In this document: positions 15,772 through 29,574 of the stretch, piece after piece | Layout: the number at the start of each line of letters is the position of its first letter | Numbering within the stretch: position 1 is the first letter of the stretch | NCBI GenBank assembly: GCA_964019155.1 | Contig: OZ025244.1 | Location: 37,013,739 to 37,077,738 of the forward strand | Source of the DNA: Osedax fenrisi | Lineage: Eukaryota > Annelida > Polychaeta > Sabellida > Siboglinidae | Length of the DNA stretch: 64,000 nucleotides | Direction of reading: 5' to 3' | Translations under genes and position numbers: made by a program | The notes under the pieces: generated by a model | Database searches by the model: none | Told to the model about the DNA's origin: nothing | Seen by the model: the letters and a program-made list of their open reading frames with translations, nothing else

Positions 15772-17356
15772 CAAAATAGTGATAAGAAAATGATTTAAAA
15801 AAATAATATTAACTATAGATTATGCATATATATAACTCGAGGTATATATATATAACAGTAAGGTATTACTTAATACATATTTATAATACATTAAGTAATA
15901 AACTATTACAATGATGTCGATATTATAGTTGTTTATAATACTAGAGTACTCACCATAAAATGGTCTCCATATATTGATTGAATTATTACACTGATAAGTA
16001 TACAATTATATTTTAAATATAGCATATTTAGTATGGTATTAGATATGAGTTATTATAAATAATAATATGTATGTATATTCAGTACAATATATAATGATTA
16101 ACAATATTTTTAATTATACAATGTTTAGTATTAAAAATAATTTTATAGAAAATAATATTCATTGACAATTATTATATTTTAAATTGTATTGTTATTTGTT
16201 TACAATTTTCAAAACTATTTATTTACTTATTTTTTAATTTAATATATTTTTTATAGAATTTACGATAGGTAAATAATATATAATTTCACAAATATAATAG
16301 ACATTACATATGATTATCCGGATGATTATTATGGAAACATAATTTCTATAGATATATATATAGTATATATATATATATATATATATTTTACAAATCATAT
16401 CAAACTATAGTTTGATATATATACTATTCGGGATTAAATACACTAATTATCCAATCAGCCCGTAATTAAATAATAAATGAAATAAATATATATTACATAT
16501 ATTAAATCAATAAACATTAAACATACAAAATAAAGATTAACACTGCGATACAGAAACACCAATGTGTATATCGATGTATACATCTAAAAGATATATATAT
16601 ATATATATTTAATTACACATATAGCTTAATCCTATATGTGTATAATGTGTATACAATTTCATAAGAATATATTCCCCGTGTACTTAGATATCAAACCCGC
16701 GGGGTTTTTATTATTCAGCACCGTGACCTAAAATATATGAGATTTAGATCTAGAATTAATATATTGAAATTATAGATTTATCGGTAAATTATTTTTTTAT
16801 TTATAATTTATTTTAAATTCGTTTGTTTCAAATTGGAAATTTATTATTTAATTAAATTATATTTTGTTTATTTTTTGGAATAATAATTAATTCCTAGTAT
16901 AATATATTATGAATTATCAAATAAAATTAATAAATATATTGCATATATGATAATTTACTGGAATATATGTACTTGATGATTCTAAATATATATATATATA
17001 GATTATTAGAAATGATAAGACATATTTATATGGATACATTTATAGTAGGCTTGTATGATTTTATCTTATTATATTTCTAGGAATAACTATTTGAATCTAA
17101 TATGCAAACCAAAAACTTGCATTTAAATTAATTTCAATATCATTTTATTAAAACCATAATATCAAGTACAATATGTACAATACCTACATGTTTGTGCACA
17201 TTATATTATTTAGAATTTAGATATAAATAATATAAAAGTACATATTTCAATTCAAATAGAATTTATAAATAAATTCTTATTTGTAATTATATATATATAT
17301 ATATATATATTTACTATATAAGGCATTCGTCGTACGGTTAGTGAATATAACCTATA
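14933..17356. other. AT-rich non-coding stretch, no gene seen
   Basis: No exon-like frame. The longest (TA)n tract, 15707..15770 (64 bp), is about 30 bp in the right arm, a clear length difference between the arms. Also here are a (CA)n/(TA)n patch at 15240..15265 and a GC patch (AACCCGCGGGGTT) at 16695..16707. Confidence 0.65.
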
Positions 17357-17358
17357 TA

Positions 17359-19190
17359 GGGGAAAGTAACCAAATAAGGACAGTGCCCGAATACGGACAC
17401 TATCGGTATCTATAAACCATAAATTCTATACAAAAATGTTTAATGAATATTCATAATTATATAAATAATCTAAATAAGTATTTTTTATTGTTTAATTATT
17501 CAAAATAGTGCTTATATATCCAATAAACTATTTTTTTTATTATTTATTTTCTTTAAACCTTCTCACGAATATATAAATGTATCGATATAACAACTATATT
17601 AATATAAAATAAAGCATTCTAAACATTATATAAATAATAGCTATATTTGATATCAAATATTAATTAAGTTATTGCATATATGCTATATTTATGCATATAT
17701 ATATATATGTATACATATATAGATGTCATATAAATCCTTAATACGGACACTCTTGATGTTTTAATACATACATCCTATAGGATATATATATAACCAATCA
17801 GCACTCAGCATGTGAACTATTCTACTTTTCATAAAAATCACTTACGTTATAATATTAATACCATAAATTTATGTATGCGTTTCCTGATTATTATTTAGAT
17901 ACTTCAGTTGCAATTATTAATTAATAAAATAATGAATATTGATGTATTAATATGGATACAATATAAACATAACCAATCAGCATTCAGCATATCAACTATT
18001 CTGTTTTTCATAAATATCAAATAAATATGAATTTACTTCTAATAATTATATTATTTAGATACTGTATTTGTAGGGGAATTATGTCTAATACGGGCCACTG
18101 CGATATCTCAGTAACTATTGTTCAAATCAAAAAAAAATATATACAAGATTTATTCAGTTTCATATTTCTATTAATAATCAGTATTTTTTATTTTAATATG
18201 TGCATTCAAAATTCTGATATTGATCATTATATCAAAAAATAGTTTACAAATGAAAATTTACTAAATAATAATTTAGTTATCAACCATTTACATTGATAAA
18301 TCTAGTATTAATTAAATATTTCAGAGCACCTTTGGACAGATTTATTAAATACGAAGAATATAAATGTATACATTCTACTTTATATTAAATATTAAGTGTG
18401 TGAGGGGTTATTTAACAGGTGTATCAAATGTTTGCAATACGGGCACTTAATGTTAGCAATACGGGCCACATGACCAATGAAAATGCTTGATTCTATGTTA
18501 CAATTTTATAATATCATATCACTGAAATAAAATGTAATATAAGTTCGTGCGACATCGTGCGTGTATTCATACCATCGATATAAAGAAAGTTTCTTTATAT
18601 CGAATATGCATATATGCATTTATTGATAGATCGAACTATTACGAGAGTGGCTATAATGAATGTGTACATTATTATCATTGAAATTACAAATAGGTGATTC
18701 TAATATATATGATTATTACACCGCATGTATGCATATTCACGTATATTTATATGTATGTTAATATATACATACACACACACACATATATATATATATACTG
18801 TATACGCATGAATGCGTATATGCAAAATAATAAAATAATAATTACTAAATAAATTATATATTTTATTCATAATAATAATTATAAGTAATGTAATTTATCT
18901 TATTTGTTCAATAATAATATATAATATATCCTATAGGGTAACCACTATAGTGGTATATAGTATGTCCGTATTATAATATTATATGTATATACAGGGTATC
19001 CGTATTCCGAATACGGACACCCCCGTTATATATTTAATAAAAAGATTAATCAATATTATCATATATAATCATATTATATATGATTCATATAATATAAATA
19101 TATTGTAATTTTTGAATACAAATATTGAGTCATACAATGTTAAGACTATTTAATGTTAAAGTGTCCTCCGTATTAGGTGTTCACTTATCC
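17359..19190. mobile_element. TA-flanked foldback/MITE-like element, copy 1, left arm
   Basis: Begins GGGGAAAGTAACC and ends in a decayed reverse complement of the same sequence, with TA on each side (17357..17358 and 19191..19192). Inside are repeated AATACGGACAC-type motifs in both orientations (for example 17390, 17741, 18437, 18965, 19013) and repeated blocks built around CCAATCAGC followed by TTTTCATAAA (17789 and 17973). It shares its start, an internal AT-rich block and its ends with copy 2 at 21892..23415. No transposase is encoded. The TA duplications point to Tc1/mariner-type mobilisation, by inference only. Confidence 0.7.
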
Positions 19191-19192
19191 TA

Positions 19193-20686
19193 GTTGTATA
19201 GATTAGTTTGCATAAATGAATTATAATATATTTCAATATAACGTGAACATTGCATTCTCAACGATGCATTTGATTGGCTTAAAATGAAAACTTGTTTCGC
19301 CATCTAGTGTATGTTTTACCCGGCCTATATCACAAACTTAGCTTGCAATCGTACGACGTTAAGCCGTACGTCGTACGGGTTAATTTTAACGATAAATAAC
19401 ATTATTAACAACATTTAAATTATAATGTTATAGATGTAGTTATACATGAGTATATCATATCTAAATCGTGATAACTTTTATTATAAATAAAAAAGTATTA
19501 AACAATATAAAGTGGTCCATAATAGTAACATTTATCCTAACATGTATTAAGCCATAATTATCTATATTAATAAACAAATTCACTATATTTTCGTACGTAT
19601 ATTATTTTTCATTTATAATTATGTAATATTCGTTTGGTGTCTCATATGTTAGATAATATTTATATAAAGTCATATACAATTAATAATCTGTATATAATAA
19701 ATATCATAGTCAACATCAACATAACCCTTTCTCATACGACCAATACTGCATCGATACTGGAAGATATCGCCAGTGTGTAAGTACGTTTTCAAACGGTATA
19801 TTTCACATGCGCCTATATTTGTAACCAGAATCGGTATACCTACAACTATTCCAGGTAGCAAAACTGTATGTCAGACTGGATTACCTATAGGTCATATATG
19901 CACCGAGCATATGCGATATCTGCATTAGCCAATATATATGGGTACCTTGTATACTATAGTATCTATATGTACTACCTACCGACCTCGTTCACACTATACA
20001 TGTTTAAACGCTTTAACGAGCAAAACACAGCAAACTAATCATAATATTTCATAGTCATATGTATACATTTATTATCGATTAGCAGCCTATTTGATATATA
20101 TATAATGATAAACGAATAGCTATAACCAAACGCCCGTAAGAAAATCGTTTTGATCTGGTATATAATATATATATATACCAACAATCTGATCATTAATTAA
20201 GATCAATATTCGAACCCCTATGTAGAGTATAAAAGGAAAAAGATACATAAATAGTGAAGTATTCATTAACATTTTAGTATAAACAAAGTAAATGTTAAGA
20301 AAATATATTACATAATATTGAATTAATGTATCATAAAATCTAATTTAATAAATTAGAAAATCTATTGTGTTGAGATGAACATACAATAAATTGTTTTAAT
20401 TATTATCTCAGGTAAATAAATTTCAATTACTACTAACTATATAAATTAACTTAACGTATAAGTGTTATATTAGATGATAATATCGTATTATCTAACTTTT
20501 TATTTACGCTCTAATGGAATAGTAACTGAACATCAATATGGTGTATTATCAGGTTGGCCTACTGAACTACAATTATTTACATGTCTTAATTGGTACTTTA
20601 TATTTATCAAATAGATCTAATGTATTAAAATTAATAAATATATATATATATTCTATAGAATTATAATTATATATAATTATCATGAT
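19193..20686. other. AT-rich stretch with CGTACGACG hairpin and one exon candidate
   Basis: Contains a hairpin at 19350..19377 (stem CGTACGACG/CGTCGTACG) whose motif recurs at 17327..17337 on the other side of the foldback element, and the exon candidate on the minus strand at 19670..19861. Otherwise AT-rich without genes. Confidence 0.55.
19670..19861 (-). CDS. Possible exon, cysteine-containing, left arm
   Basis: A 63-codon frame with more balanced base use than its surroundings. It follows GACATACAG, a plausible splice acceptor, a few bases upstream. It includes CEIYRLKTYLHTGDIFQYRC, in which the GD..QYRC spacing faintly recalls a sushi/CCP module. It has no ATG start and could be chance. 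The right-arm copy at 42928..43119 has the identical predicted protein, which may mean constraint or simply recent duplication. I do not assign a function. Confidence 0.25.
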   Translation of the reverse strand: MLPGIVVGIPILVTNIGACEIYRLKTYLHTGDIFQYRCSIGRMRKGYVDVDYDIYYIQIINCI

Positions 20687-20843
20687 GGTAAATCATTTAT
20701 TTAAATTAAGAACATTAGTGGACCTATCACATATTCTTGAGGGACACCAGAAATAATATGTATATATACATATTATTTCTGGTGTCCCTCAAGAATATGT
20801 GATAGGTATCACTAATGTTCTTAATTTAAATAAATGATTTACC
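20687..20843. repeat. Near-perfect 157-bp hairpin made from a LINE RT fragment, left arm
   Basis: Two arms of about 78 bp meet with no loop at ATATGTATATATACATAT (20756..20773), with one small mismatch. Each arm, read outward, encodes SGVPQEYVIG and then a decayed LFLI.INDLP, which is the LINE RT motif normally SGVPQGSVLGP...NDLP. The hairpin is therefore an inverted duplication of part of a LINE, not a transposon terminus. It is mirrored at 41946..42102. Confidence 0.85.
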
Positions 20844-21600
20844 AACAATTATCAATCCACCTTTTATAGCATATTTATTTTAAGATTATGTCAAACTAAC
20901 TATTATCTTTAAATCTAGTGATTCTTACTATCTTTAAGTAGGTATAACATCTACTTCCAAGTGTATATTATCATAGAATTTATTAAACCATATATACTTA
21001 TTTATAGAATATTAGGTATATACCTATATACTGCCGTATATTTTCTAAATGTATATAACTGATATGTTCCATATATATTTAGTTGTAATCCATATATTAA
21101 TTAAATCGGTAAAGCGAAATCAATGGAACAAGTTAACACAACAAAAAAGATTATTATACAGATATATGTGTGCATATTCAGATCGTTTACTGTACATTAA
21201 ACTTAACTCACTTTCTCAGTATAGGTTACGGTATGATATGGTTCTTACTTACAAGATATTACATTGGCATATTGATACGGCATTTATCTTTGATATTTCC
21301 AGGAGAACTGTAGAGACCATCATATAATTCGACCTGTCAAGTGAAAATACACATCCTACCTGATCTACTTTGGAAACAGAGTGATATATTTATATATGTT
21401 TATCCTCCGTCTTCTCTCTCAGTAATTTCAGAAGTGGCGGGCGTTATATAGATAGTATAGATTATATTGCTATTCTGATAAGATATCATCGATGGGACCG
21501 AAAATAAATATTATCTAATTGAGGAGCTTATACATAGCTGTTATGATTCTAGCACGAATTGTGTTTGCTGTGGGCATCTTTTTTTTATCGATGATCATCA
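20765..21600 (+). mobile_element. CR1-like LINE remnant (RT end and C-terminus), left arm
   Basis: Continuing from the hairpin, the plus strand reads NDLPTIINPPFIAYLF and then a decayed copy of the ADDVKL catalytic box (stop and Tyr where Ala-Asp-Asp is expected). It goes on to a C-terminal segment at 21049..21327 with the pattern SLSQYRLRYDMVLTYKILHW that is typical of CR1/Rex-like LINE C-termini, then FGNRVIY and LPSSLSVIS in another frame. It is truncated and heavily decayed. The AT-rich 3' part to about 21600 is probably its UTR. Confidence 0.75.
21049..21327 (+). pseudogene. LINE RT C-terminal domain fragment, left arm
   Basis: 92-codon frame matching the region downstream of the LINE RT catalytic core (QQKRLLYRYMCAYSDRLLYI followed by LSQYRLRYDMVLTYKILHWH). 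In intact elements this precedes a W.N.LP motif; here that motif appears beyond the stop, out of frame, at about 21395..21420. It is a relic, not a host gene. Confidence 0.7.
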
Positions 21601-21891
21601 TATAATAAAAGTGAATTAATCTTATTCATTAATAATGAATATCTAAATTTAGATCCAATAAAAGTTATATTTAACAATGTTATTTTTACATGTATAAATG
21701 CCAATTGGAGTCTAACAACTGTTATATTATCAGGATTTCAATGAATTTATATTATTTAAAAATATCAAATTAAATACATAAATATATGTAATATTTCTGA
21801 AGGCGCCAACATTTTTTATATTATTAAATTTTGTATATATATACCTAAATATATGTATCTAATATTTATATATTTTAAAATTATGTATTTA

Positions 21892-23128
21892 TGAGAAAGT
21901 AACCGAATACGGACTCTCTCTATTTCAGAAACCATACATCCTACAAAAAAAATGTTTAATTAATAAAATATTCATAATTATATATATAGACTAAATAAGT
22001 ATTTTTTATTTTTTAATTATTCAAAATACTGCTGATATATGTATATATATATAATAAACTGATTTTTTATTACGTTTTTAAATATATGAAAAAAAAATTC
22101 AACTTAAAACCTTCTCAAGAATATATAAATGTATCGATATAAAAAATTACAATATATTATTAAAAACTAAAGCATTCTAAAATTATATACATATATGTTA
22201 TTATAATATAATTGCTATATTTGTTATCAAATATTAATTAAGTTATAAGCATATATCTAGAGATCATATAAATTCCTAATACGGACACCCTATAACCAAT
22301 CAGCGTATGAAATATTCTGATTTTCATAAAAATCGGGTGCGTTATAATATTAATACCATCAATAAATATAAATCTAAAATGTATTTATTTAAAATGTATT
22401 AATTAAAAATATAATAAAAATAAATAAATTATTAACTAATTAGAGTGCCCTAATATCGACATGTACGTTATATCGACACTCTATATAGATCTCCCAAAAT
22501 ATAATTAATATATGAAATTTTAATCAATATAATTATAATTCTTATAAGTATAATTTTTTTTAATATTTATATTTTTTTAATTATAAACAAAAAAACTGAT
22601 TTTTTGTTACAACTCAAAAAACTAAATTTATGAAATTTTTGAAGTACAATATCGATTCTCAATCATTTAAAAATGTAGGTATAAATTTAAATATTTAAAA
22701 TAAACCTTATAGATCAAATTATATTTTACAATGTGTTGAAAATATTTTGTATTTTATATAATTTGTTATAAAGCTATAAACTTTTACCTAAGCAACATAA
22801 ATTGTCACCCTAATTGCACATAATATCGACACCCCTGTTATCTTTAGTTAAACAAACTAAATTAAATTTTAAATTAGCTATTATATGTGTATAGTATATA
22901 CTATATACCTACTTAATATTTATAAGTAAAATTTGGAAATATTTAATTGAGAAATAATAAAGTTAGGGGAATTATAATAAAAATAGGGATTTATTCGGGG
23001 GGTATATATAGGGTATCAGTATTCGAGTACTCTCCCCTAAATTAAAATAAATTAATTATAAATAATGTAATTGTAATTTGTCTGATTGATTCATCAATAA
23101 TATATATTATATATATAAACTATATATA

Positions 23129-23162
<34 letters not shown>

Positions 23163-23415
23163 TATCTAGTGATATATAGGGTGTCCGTATTTTAACATAA
23201 AGTGTCCGTATTCAGATATGGGTACCGAATAAGGACATATCCGTTATCTATGGAATTAAAATAAAATAAAATTTTAAAATCAAAAAAATATCTATAATCA
23301 TATAATATTAATATATTGTAATTTTTGAATAACAATGAGTCATAAAATGTTAAAGTATAGTTATTTAGTATTAGGTTACGTATAGTTAAAGTGTCCGTAT
23401 TAGGTTACTTTCCCC
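21892..23415. mobile_element. TA-flanked foldback/MITE-like element, copy 2, left arm
   Basis: Starts TGAGAAAGTAACCG and ends GGTTACTTTCCCC, with TA on each side (21890..21891, 23416..23417). The first 200 bp align with copy 1, including AATACGGAC, a block ending AAATAAGTATTTTTTATT, and the CCAATCAGC/TTTTCATAAAAATC block at 22296. Internal AATACGGACAC and AATATCGACAC motifs occur in both orientations. There is no coding capacity. It is shorter than copy 1 by about 300 bp. Confidence 0.7.
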
Positions 23416-23417
23416 TA

Positions 23418-24350
23418 CATATATATATATATATATATATATACAGACACATATATGTATGTATATAATTTTATATATATATATATAAATAATTGAAATA
23501 TATAAAAACTAAAACATAGTGACCATTTGTTAAACTTTTTTTTTCTAGGAAACTGTGTTTAGGATTGATAGAATATATATGCAAAAAAAATATTCAATTG
23601 AGAATATTGACGAAGCCATCAACTATTAAAAATTAGTAAAATATTATATTGAAAATTACTAGACAAATATTTTATATGAAAAAGTTACACATACTCATCT
23701 TAATATTTATTATCATTAGTTATATTTCTATTAGATGTTTTAAAAAAATCACATAAAGCAAAGGAAAAATATTGTGCTTAGTTTTTTATATCTTTTTGAA
23801 AAATATTGAGTTATTTACAATAAATATAGTAACATAATATAAATATTACATGTATATAAATTAAATATATATTTGTTTAATATTAACTGTTTTATACTCA
23901 TTAGATATATAAATATATTTTTTTTTATTAGTTTGTTTTTAAATAAAAATCCTAGTAATTTAGTTAAGAGCATTTATAAGGGGTATATTAAAAAATTATA
24001 TTTTTTTATTATCCACAAGTATCACATTTAATTTATATAGTATTAAAATTTCATATTACAAAAAAATATTTATTATAAAAGTCACTTTTTCAAATTCCAA
24101 TTATATTTTTTATTCTCTCCATGTTACTCTGGGGATTTATCGCACTTAGTATAGTATGTTATTATTATACAGTATATTATGTGTGATTATCTCAACATTG
24201 GCGTATACATATTTAGCCAAATGGTCATTCTAGTTATGATGAAGATAATTCTAATGAATGATTCGTAACATTATTAAAGACTCTATACAATCAGATTTTG
24301 CAAAGCAAATTTCCTTCGGAAAAACTTATATAAACATATAGTATTTTATT
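23418..24350. other. AT-rich non-coding stretch
   Basis: Poly-A/T-rich sequence without a reading frame or clear repeat structure; nothing recognised. Confidence 0.6.
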
Positions 24351-24358
24351 CTTTAGAT

Positions 24359-26071
24359 CAGGGGTTCTTAAACTTTTTTTGTCATGACCCTTTTCATAAA
24401 ATAAAATGTTACTATTACCTACCCACAATTATTTTGAAAATAAAAAACAGATTTGCTTAAAATATTCATTGAATCATTCATGATTTGTGACTTTGTTTTT
24501 GTACATACTAAATTTGAAATATTCGGCAAAGTCTTGCTTAAAATGCATATCAGTTCTCATTCTGCTTAAAGTTTATTTCTAGCTTTTGATTTTATATTCA
24601 ATAATATAGAAAATCCTTTTCCGCATAAATACGTTGATGACAATAGTAAACGTATTCGCATGCACTTTTTCGGCCTATTTTGGATATTGTGAAGATATCG
24701 TTGTCCAGAAATCTGATATGTTTTCTTCTTGTTTGAATACATTTTTCATGGATGTATTATTTACTAAACTAAGAAATTCGTTTTCCATTTCCTCAGGAAT
24801 AGAAAAGGTATAATCCATAATTATAATAAACGGATGTTCTGTACTTTTACCTTGAGATTAAAAATGGATTTTTAATTAATCCATGAGCTCAAATACATGT
24901 GCTATAACATTACCTTTCGACAACCATCTGACAGCCGTATAATAAAGAAGGTCCTTGTTAGTAGAATTCAACTCTTGACATAAAAACCGAAAAACGCGTG
25001 TATTAAGTGCACTTTTTAAAATAAAATTAACCATTTTGATGTTTGTAAACCGATTTCATATTAATAGGAAGAGTTTTAGACGCTAAAGCTTCTCAATGAA
25101 TCATGCAATATATAATTATTGTGATATCTGGATTCTTCTTTTTTACTAAAGTAGCAAATCCTGATTTTGATCCTAGAATTGCTGGAGCTCCATCTGTGCA
25201 TACACCAGTTAATGCTGACCAAGATAGTTCTTCTTTTTCGAAAAATTCTGAAAATATGTTCATTATATCAATAATTTAATGACAAGCAAGCTTGACCTGG
25301 TAAGATAAGGTATATCAATAGCCTCTGTCGTTGTTTTTAAAGGTTAAAAAATATAAATTCTTCTTCAACTTTGCTATCGCGAATGTAACGTACATATACT
25401 AATAACTGCGAGATGTGAGAAATATCTATATATTCATCGAGTTGTAAAAAAAAAAAAAGTGAGATTCTAATGTTTTTTATTACTTGTAATTTAATGTCTT
25501 CTGACATTTAATCAATTCTATTTTTAATTGTATCATTGGATAAACTAATCTGACCTAATATGTATACATATTTCTATTCCAAAAGCAATTTGGCAGTTTT
25601 AATTATACAATGAAACCATAGGGTGTCAATACAGTTTCTCCTATTGTATATGCTTTTTTGATTGGCAATAAGAAGCGCTATTTCATAGGATGCTCTTGTA
25701 ACGTTACTTGATTGAAACATTACACTTGAATCATTGTCCAAACGTGATCGTTTAAGTTGAGTTTTTTTAAACTTGAAAAACTCAATAGAGGGGCGTAATG
25801 CTCTATAGAGGAAATCTTATAATTGCTACTTGTTTTGGCTCGCAGGAAAAGTTAACTCGTCGAATAGCTGACTTGATTCTAAACATATCATTTAAATATT
25901 GAGAATGTAATTGTTCACCAATAATAATACTAATTGAGATTTACTATTACACGGAATTTTCAGAGAAATCTTCTTTTTAAAATTTAATATTATTAATAAA
26001 AAACCCCATGACCCTTTGAAAAACACCTATGACCCTTTTTTGGGTCATGACCCATAGTTTAAGAACCCCTG
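24359..26071 (-). mobile_element. Dead hAT transposon (ZBED5-like family), left arm
   Basis: Perfect 8-bp target duplications CTTTAGAT (24351..24358 and 26072..26079) flank perfect 16-bp inverted ends CAGGGGTTCTTAAACT. Just inside one end are GGGTCATGACCC-type subterminal repeats, the usual transposase-binding pattern of hAT elements. On the minus strand it holds a shredded transposase with recognisable pieces: LQLDEYIDISHISQLL, ASYEIALLIAN, and an SSTYLCGKGFS-like box where the catalytic Glu is replaced. Many stops and shifts. The mirror copy at 36717..38429 shows it predates the palindrome. Confidence 0.93.
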
Positions 26072-26079
26072 CTTTAGAT

Positions 26080-26518
26080 GATTTGATTTTTTTAAAGACA
26101 TAAATTCACCACATTATTATATGTTATTTATATTATTAATTTTATGACTTTAAAATAAAATGAATTAAAATTCATGTGTTAAGTAGTTAGGTAGGTCATA
26201 ATTAAGTGATGTATGTTTAATGTTTAATCTTAATTAATTTAAAATATATATTCCAAATAAAATAAATATTAGTAAAAAAATACATTAATGTAATTAATGA
26301 ATACATTTATTTAAATTAATTTAATTACAATTTTGTTTTCGTAATAATATAGCGTAATATTTAAATATAAAAACTTAACATAATTAATATATATAAATAT
26401 ATACCATATAATCAAATAGTATTCACTATACACAATCATAATAATCTGAATATGATTTACAATATTAGAGTAACATTTAAATACAAAATAATTATATATT
26501 ATATTATAAATTAAATAA
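26080..26518. other. AT-rich non-coding stretch downstream of Kelch relic
   Basis: No features recognised; probably the 3' flank of the Kelch pseudogene. Confidence 0.5.
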
Positions 26519-27846
26519 TCACATTAAAATTAGCTTAGATACATCAGTATTAATTTTCTCAATGTTGGAATATCTTAATGATTTAGTAAAGTTATCCATT
26601 GAAATACAATATATATTTTTACCGATATATGCATATAATAAATATTCGTGAGAGTCATAAACACAATTGTTTTTATTAATTCCATCAAAAACTTTGGAAT
26701 TAATATCACACCAAATATCAGTTGAAATATTATAATATTCAGATATAGGTACATCATCATCTTCATCTTTAATATATCCAGATAAAGCATAAATAAAATT
26801 ATCATATTGCAAAGCAATGTGATTACATTTATTATATGTCATTGTTTTCATTTGTATCCATTTACCATTTTTATATTTGATTAGGTTTTCACAATTTCCC
26901 CCAAAAACATAAATTATGTCATTTTTACCAATTACTGTAGCATGTTCATCTATTCCATAAGGTAAATCCTGACCATTTAACCATTCATTATCTCTAATAT
27001 TATAAATCATAACTTTATCAATTTCATTAAAATCGTCACCGGGATACCAATACAAATTAAATTTCCATTTTTCATTTCATTAATAGTTGGTGGATATTTT
27101 TCAAATATATAATCTTTGGGGTACCTACACTCGGTTATAATATTATTTTGTTTATTATATTTATACATTTTACTTGTAAAACAACACAATATAAATAAAT
27201 CTTTAGACTTAGTATATATTACATTCGTTATATCACCAAAATCATGTTTAATTATTGAATTATTATTTTTAATGTCATAAATTCCATCTTTACAAACTTT
27301 ATATAGAACATACTTACTATATTTTATATTATTTAAATTGATAATATTATCATAATTATTAGTTAAACTTAGTAAATTAAAATCATTATTAATATAATTT
27401 TTTAATGAAATTTGTATGTAAATGTGCTTAATAATGTTATCCAATTTATTATTGCCAGTATTAATATTTATCTTAGATAAATCAAGCGTATCATCACACA
27501 AATGTATATTTACAAATCTGAATAATTCTTCGGCATGTTTCATTCTATTATCAAGATCATACTGACACCACAATGTCAGTGCTTTGATAATCGAGTATTA
27601 TTTTCTCTTCTTAACGAACGTTCGCATAGTAAAAGTTTTAATTCTATGAATGTAATTTTCAAAAAAACATATTTTTCGATAGATTCTTTAAATACAACTT
27701 CAATTTTATTTTTTATTTTAGTTAATAAATCATTAACTTTTAATGAAATATCGTATGTGTATATCAGGCAGAGTAATTCACTTGTAGGATTATTTGAAAG
27801 ATAATTGTCTAAATATTCATTACATTCTTTGAATAATGTTTCAATC
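26519..27846 (-). pseudogene. BACK/Kelch protein relic, left-arm copy
   Basis: Reverse complement of the relic at 34943..36269; domains are given there. It has the same two frameshifts and the same missing BTB part. It differs from the right copy in predicted protein at two places (Asp for Ala in the KDE.DDVP stretch, His for Tyr in YDS.EY). It lies nearest the spacer, where the arms are most alike. Confidence 0.75.
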
Positions 27847-28124
27847 TGTTTAAATTATATACGTACATTATTGTAAAATATATATTATATATATATATAT
27901 ATATATAAATATAATATATATTATATATATAACCTTTTAAATAAATATATAGATTTAAGTAACCTATTAGTAAAATATACAATTTTATATACTACAATTA
28001 TATAGAAATTAATAGCTTATCACAGAAATTACCATTATCAAATTATGTTCAATTATTAATGTATTTTTGAAACTGATTAAAAGATATAAGCATTTTATGA
28101 GTAGATACACATTTAAAAAAAAAA
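27847..28124. other. Inner end of left arm, AT-rich
   Basis: Contains (TA)n at 27888..27906 and ends in a 10-A run (28115..28124). Homology to the right arm stops exactly at this run, which pairs with the 10-T run at 34664..34673. Confidence 0.8.
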
Positions 28125-28559
28125 TTGGAATATATATCTAATAAATTATTGTTTATCTATGATTGTTACTCATTCAGAATATTTTTTAATGTGCAACATT
28201 ATATGTATATTGAATATACATGTACATTAATGTCTCTAATTAGACTATAATTAGAGTGACCCCACTCTATATCTATGGCATAGATTTAGGCTGCGGTCAA
28301 GGAGATTCACAATTTTTTGATTGGATATTTATAAGCCACGCCTCCATATACATCCCATCTCAGCAGGACAAAATTGTCGTGCTTACCCAATTTAGGAACA
28401 TTTTTTAGGAACGCAGTGCGTAAATCATTGAAATGAATTAAATAATATATTTCTGTGATTAGGGGCGTGATTTAATATATCATTAATTTTTAATAAATCA
28501 TTATTTTAAAATTCTTGTAGGTTCAACATATACTATATAACATTTAAGATATATATAAT
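28125..28559. other. Spacer unique DNA with GC-richer patch
   Basis: 28250..28420 is less AT-rich but has stops in all frames I checked. The 20-mer ACCCAATTTAGGAACATTTT near 28386..28405 recurs inverted at about 32447..32466. Confidence 0.5.

Positions 28560-29570
<1,011 letters not shown>

Positions 29571-29574
<4 letters not shown>

Noticed and set aside
18027..18242. 71-codon hydrophobic frame in the foldback element (also 44545..44760)
   Set aside because: AT-rich chance frame inside a repeat element, containing the element's own AATACGGGCC motif; no family similarity.
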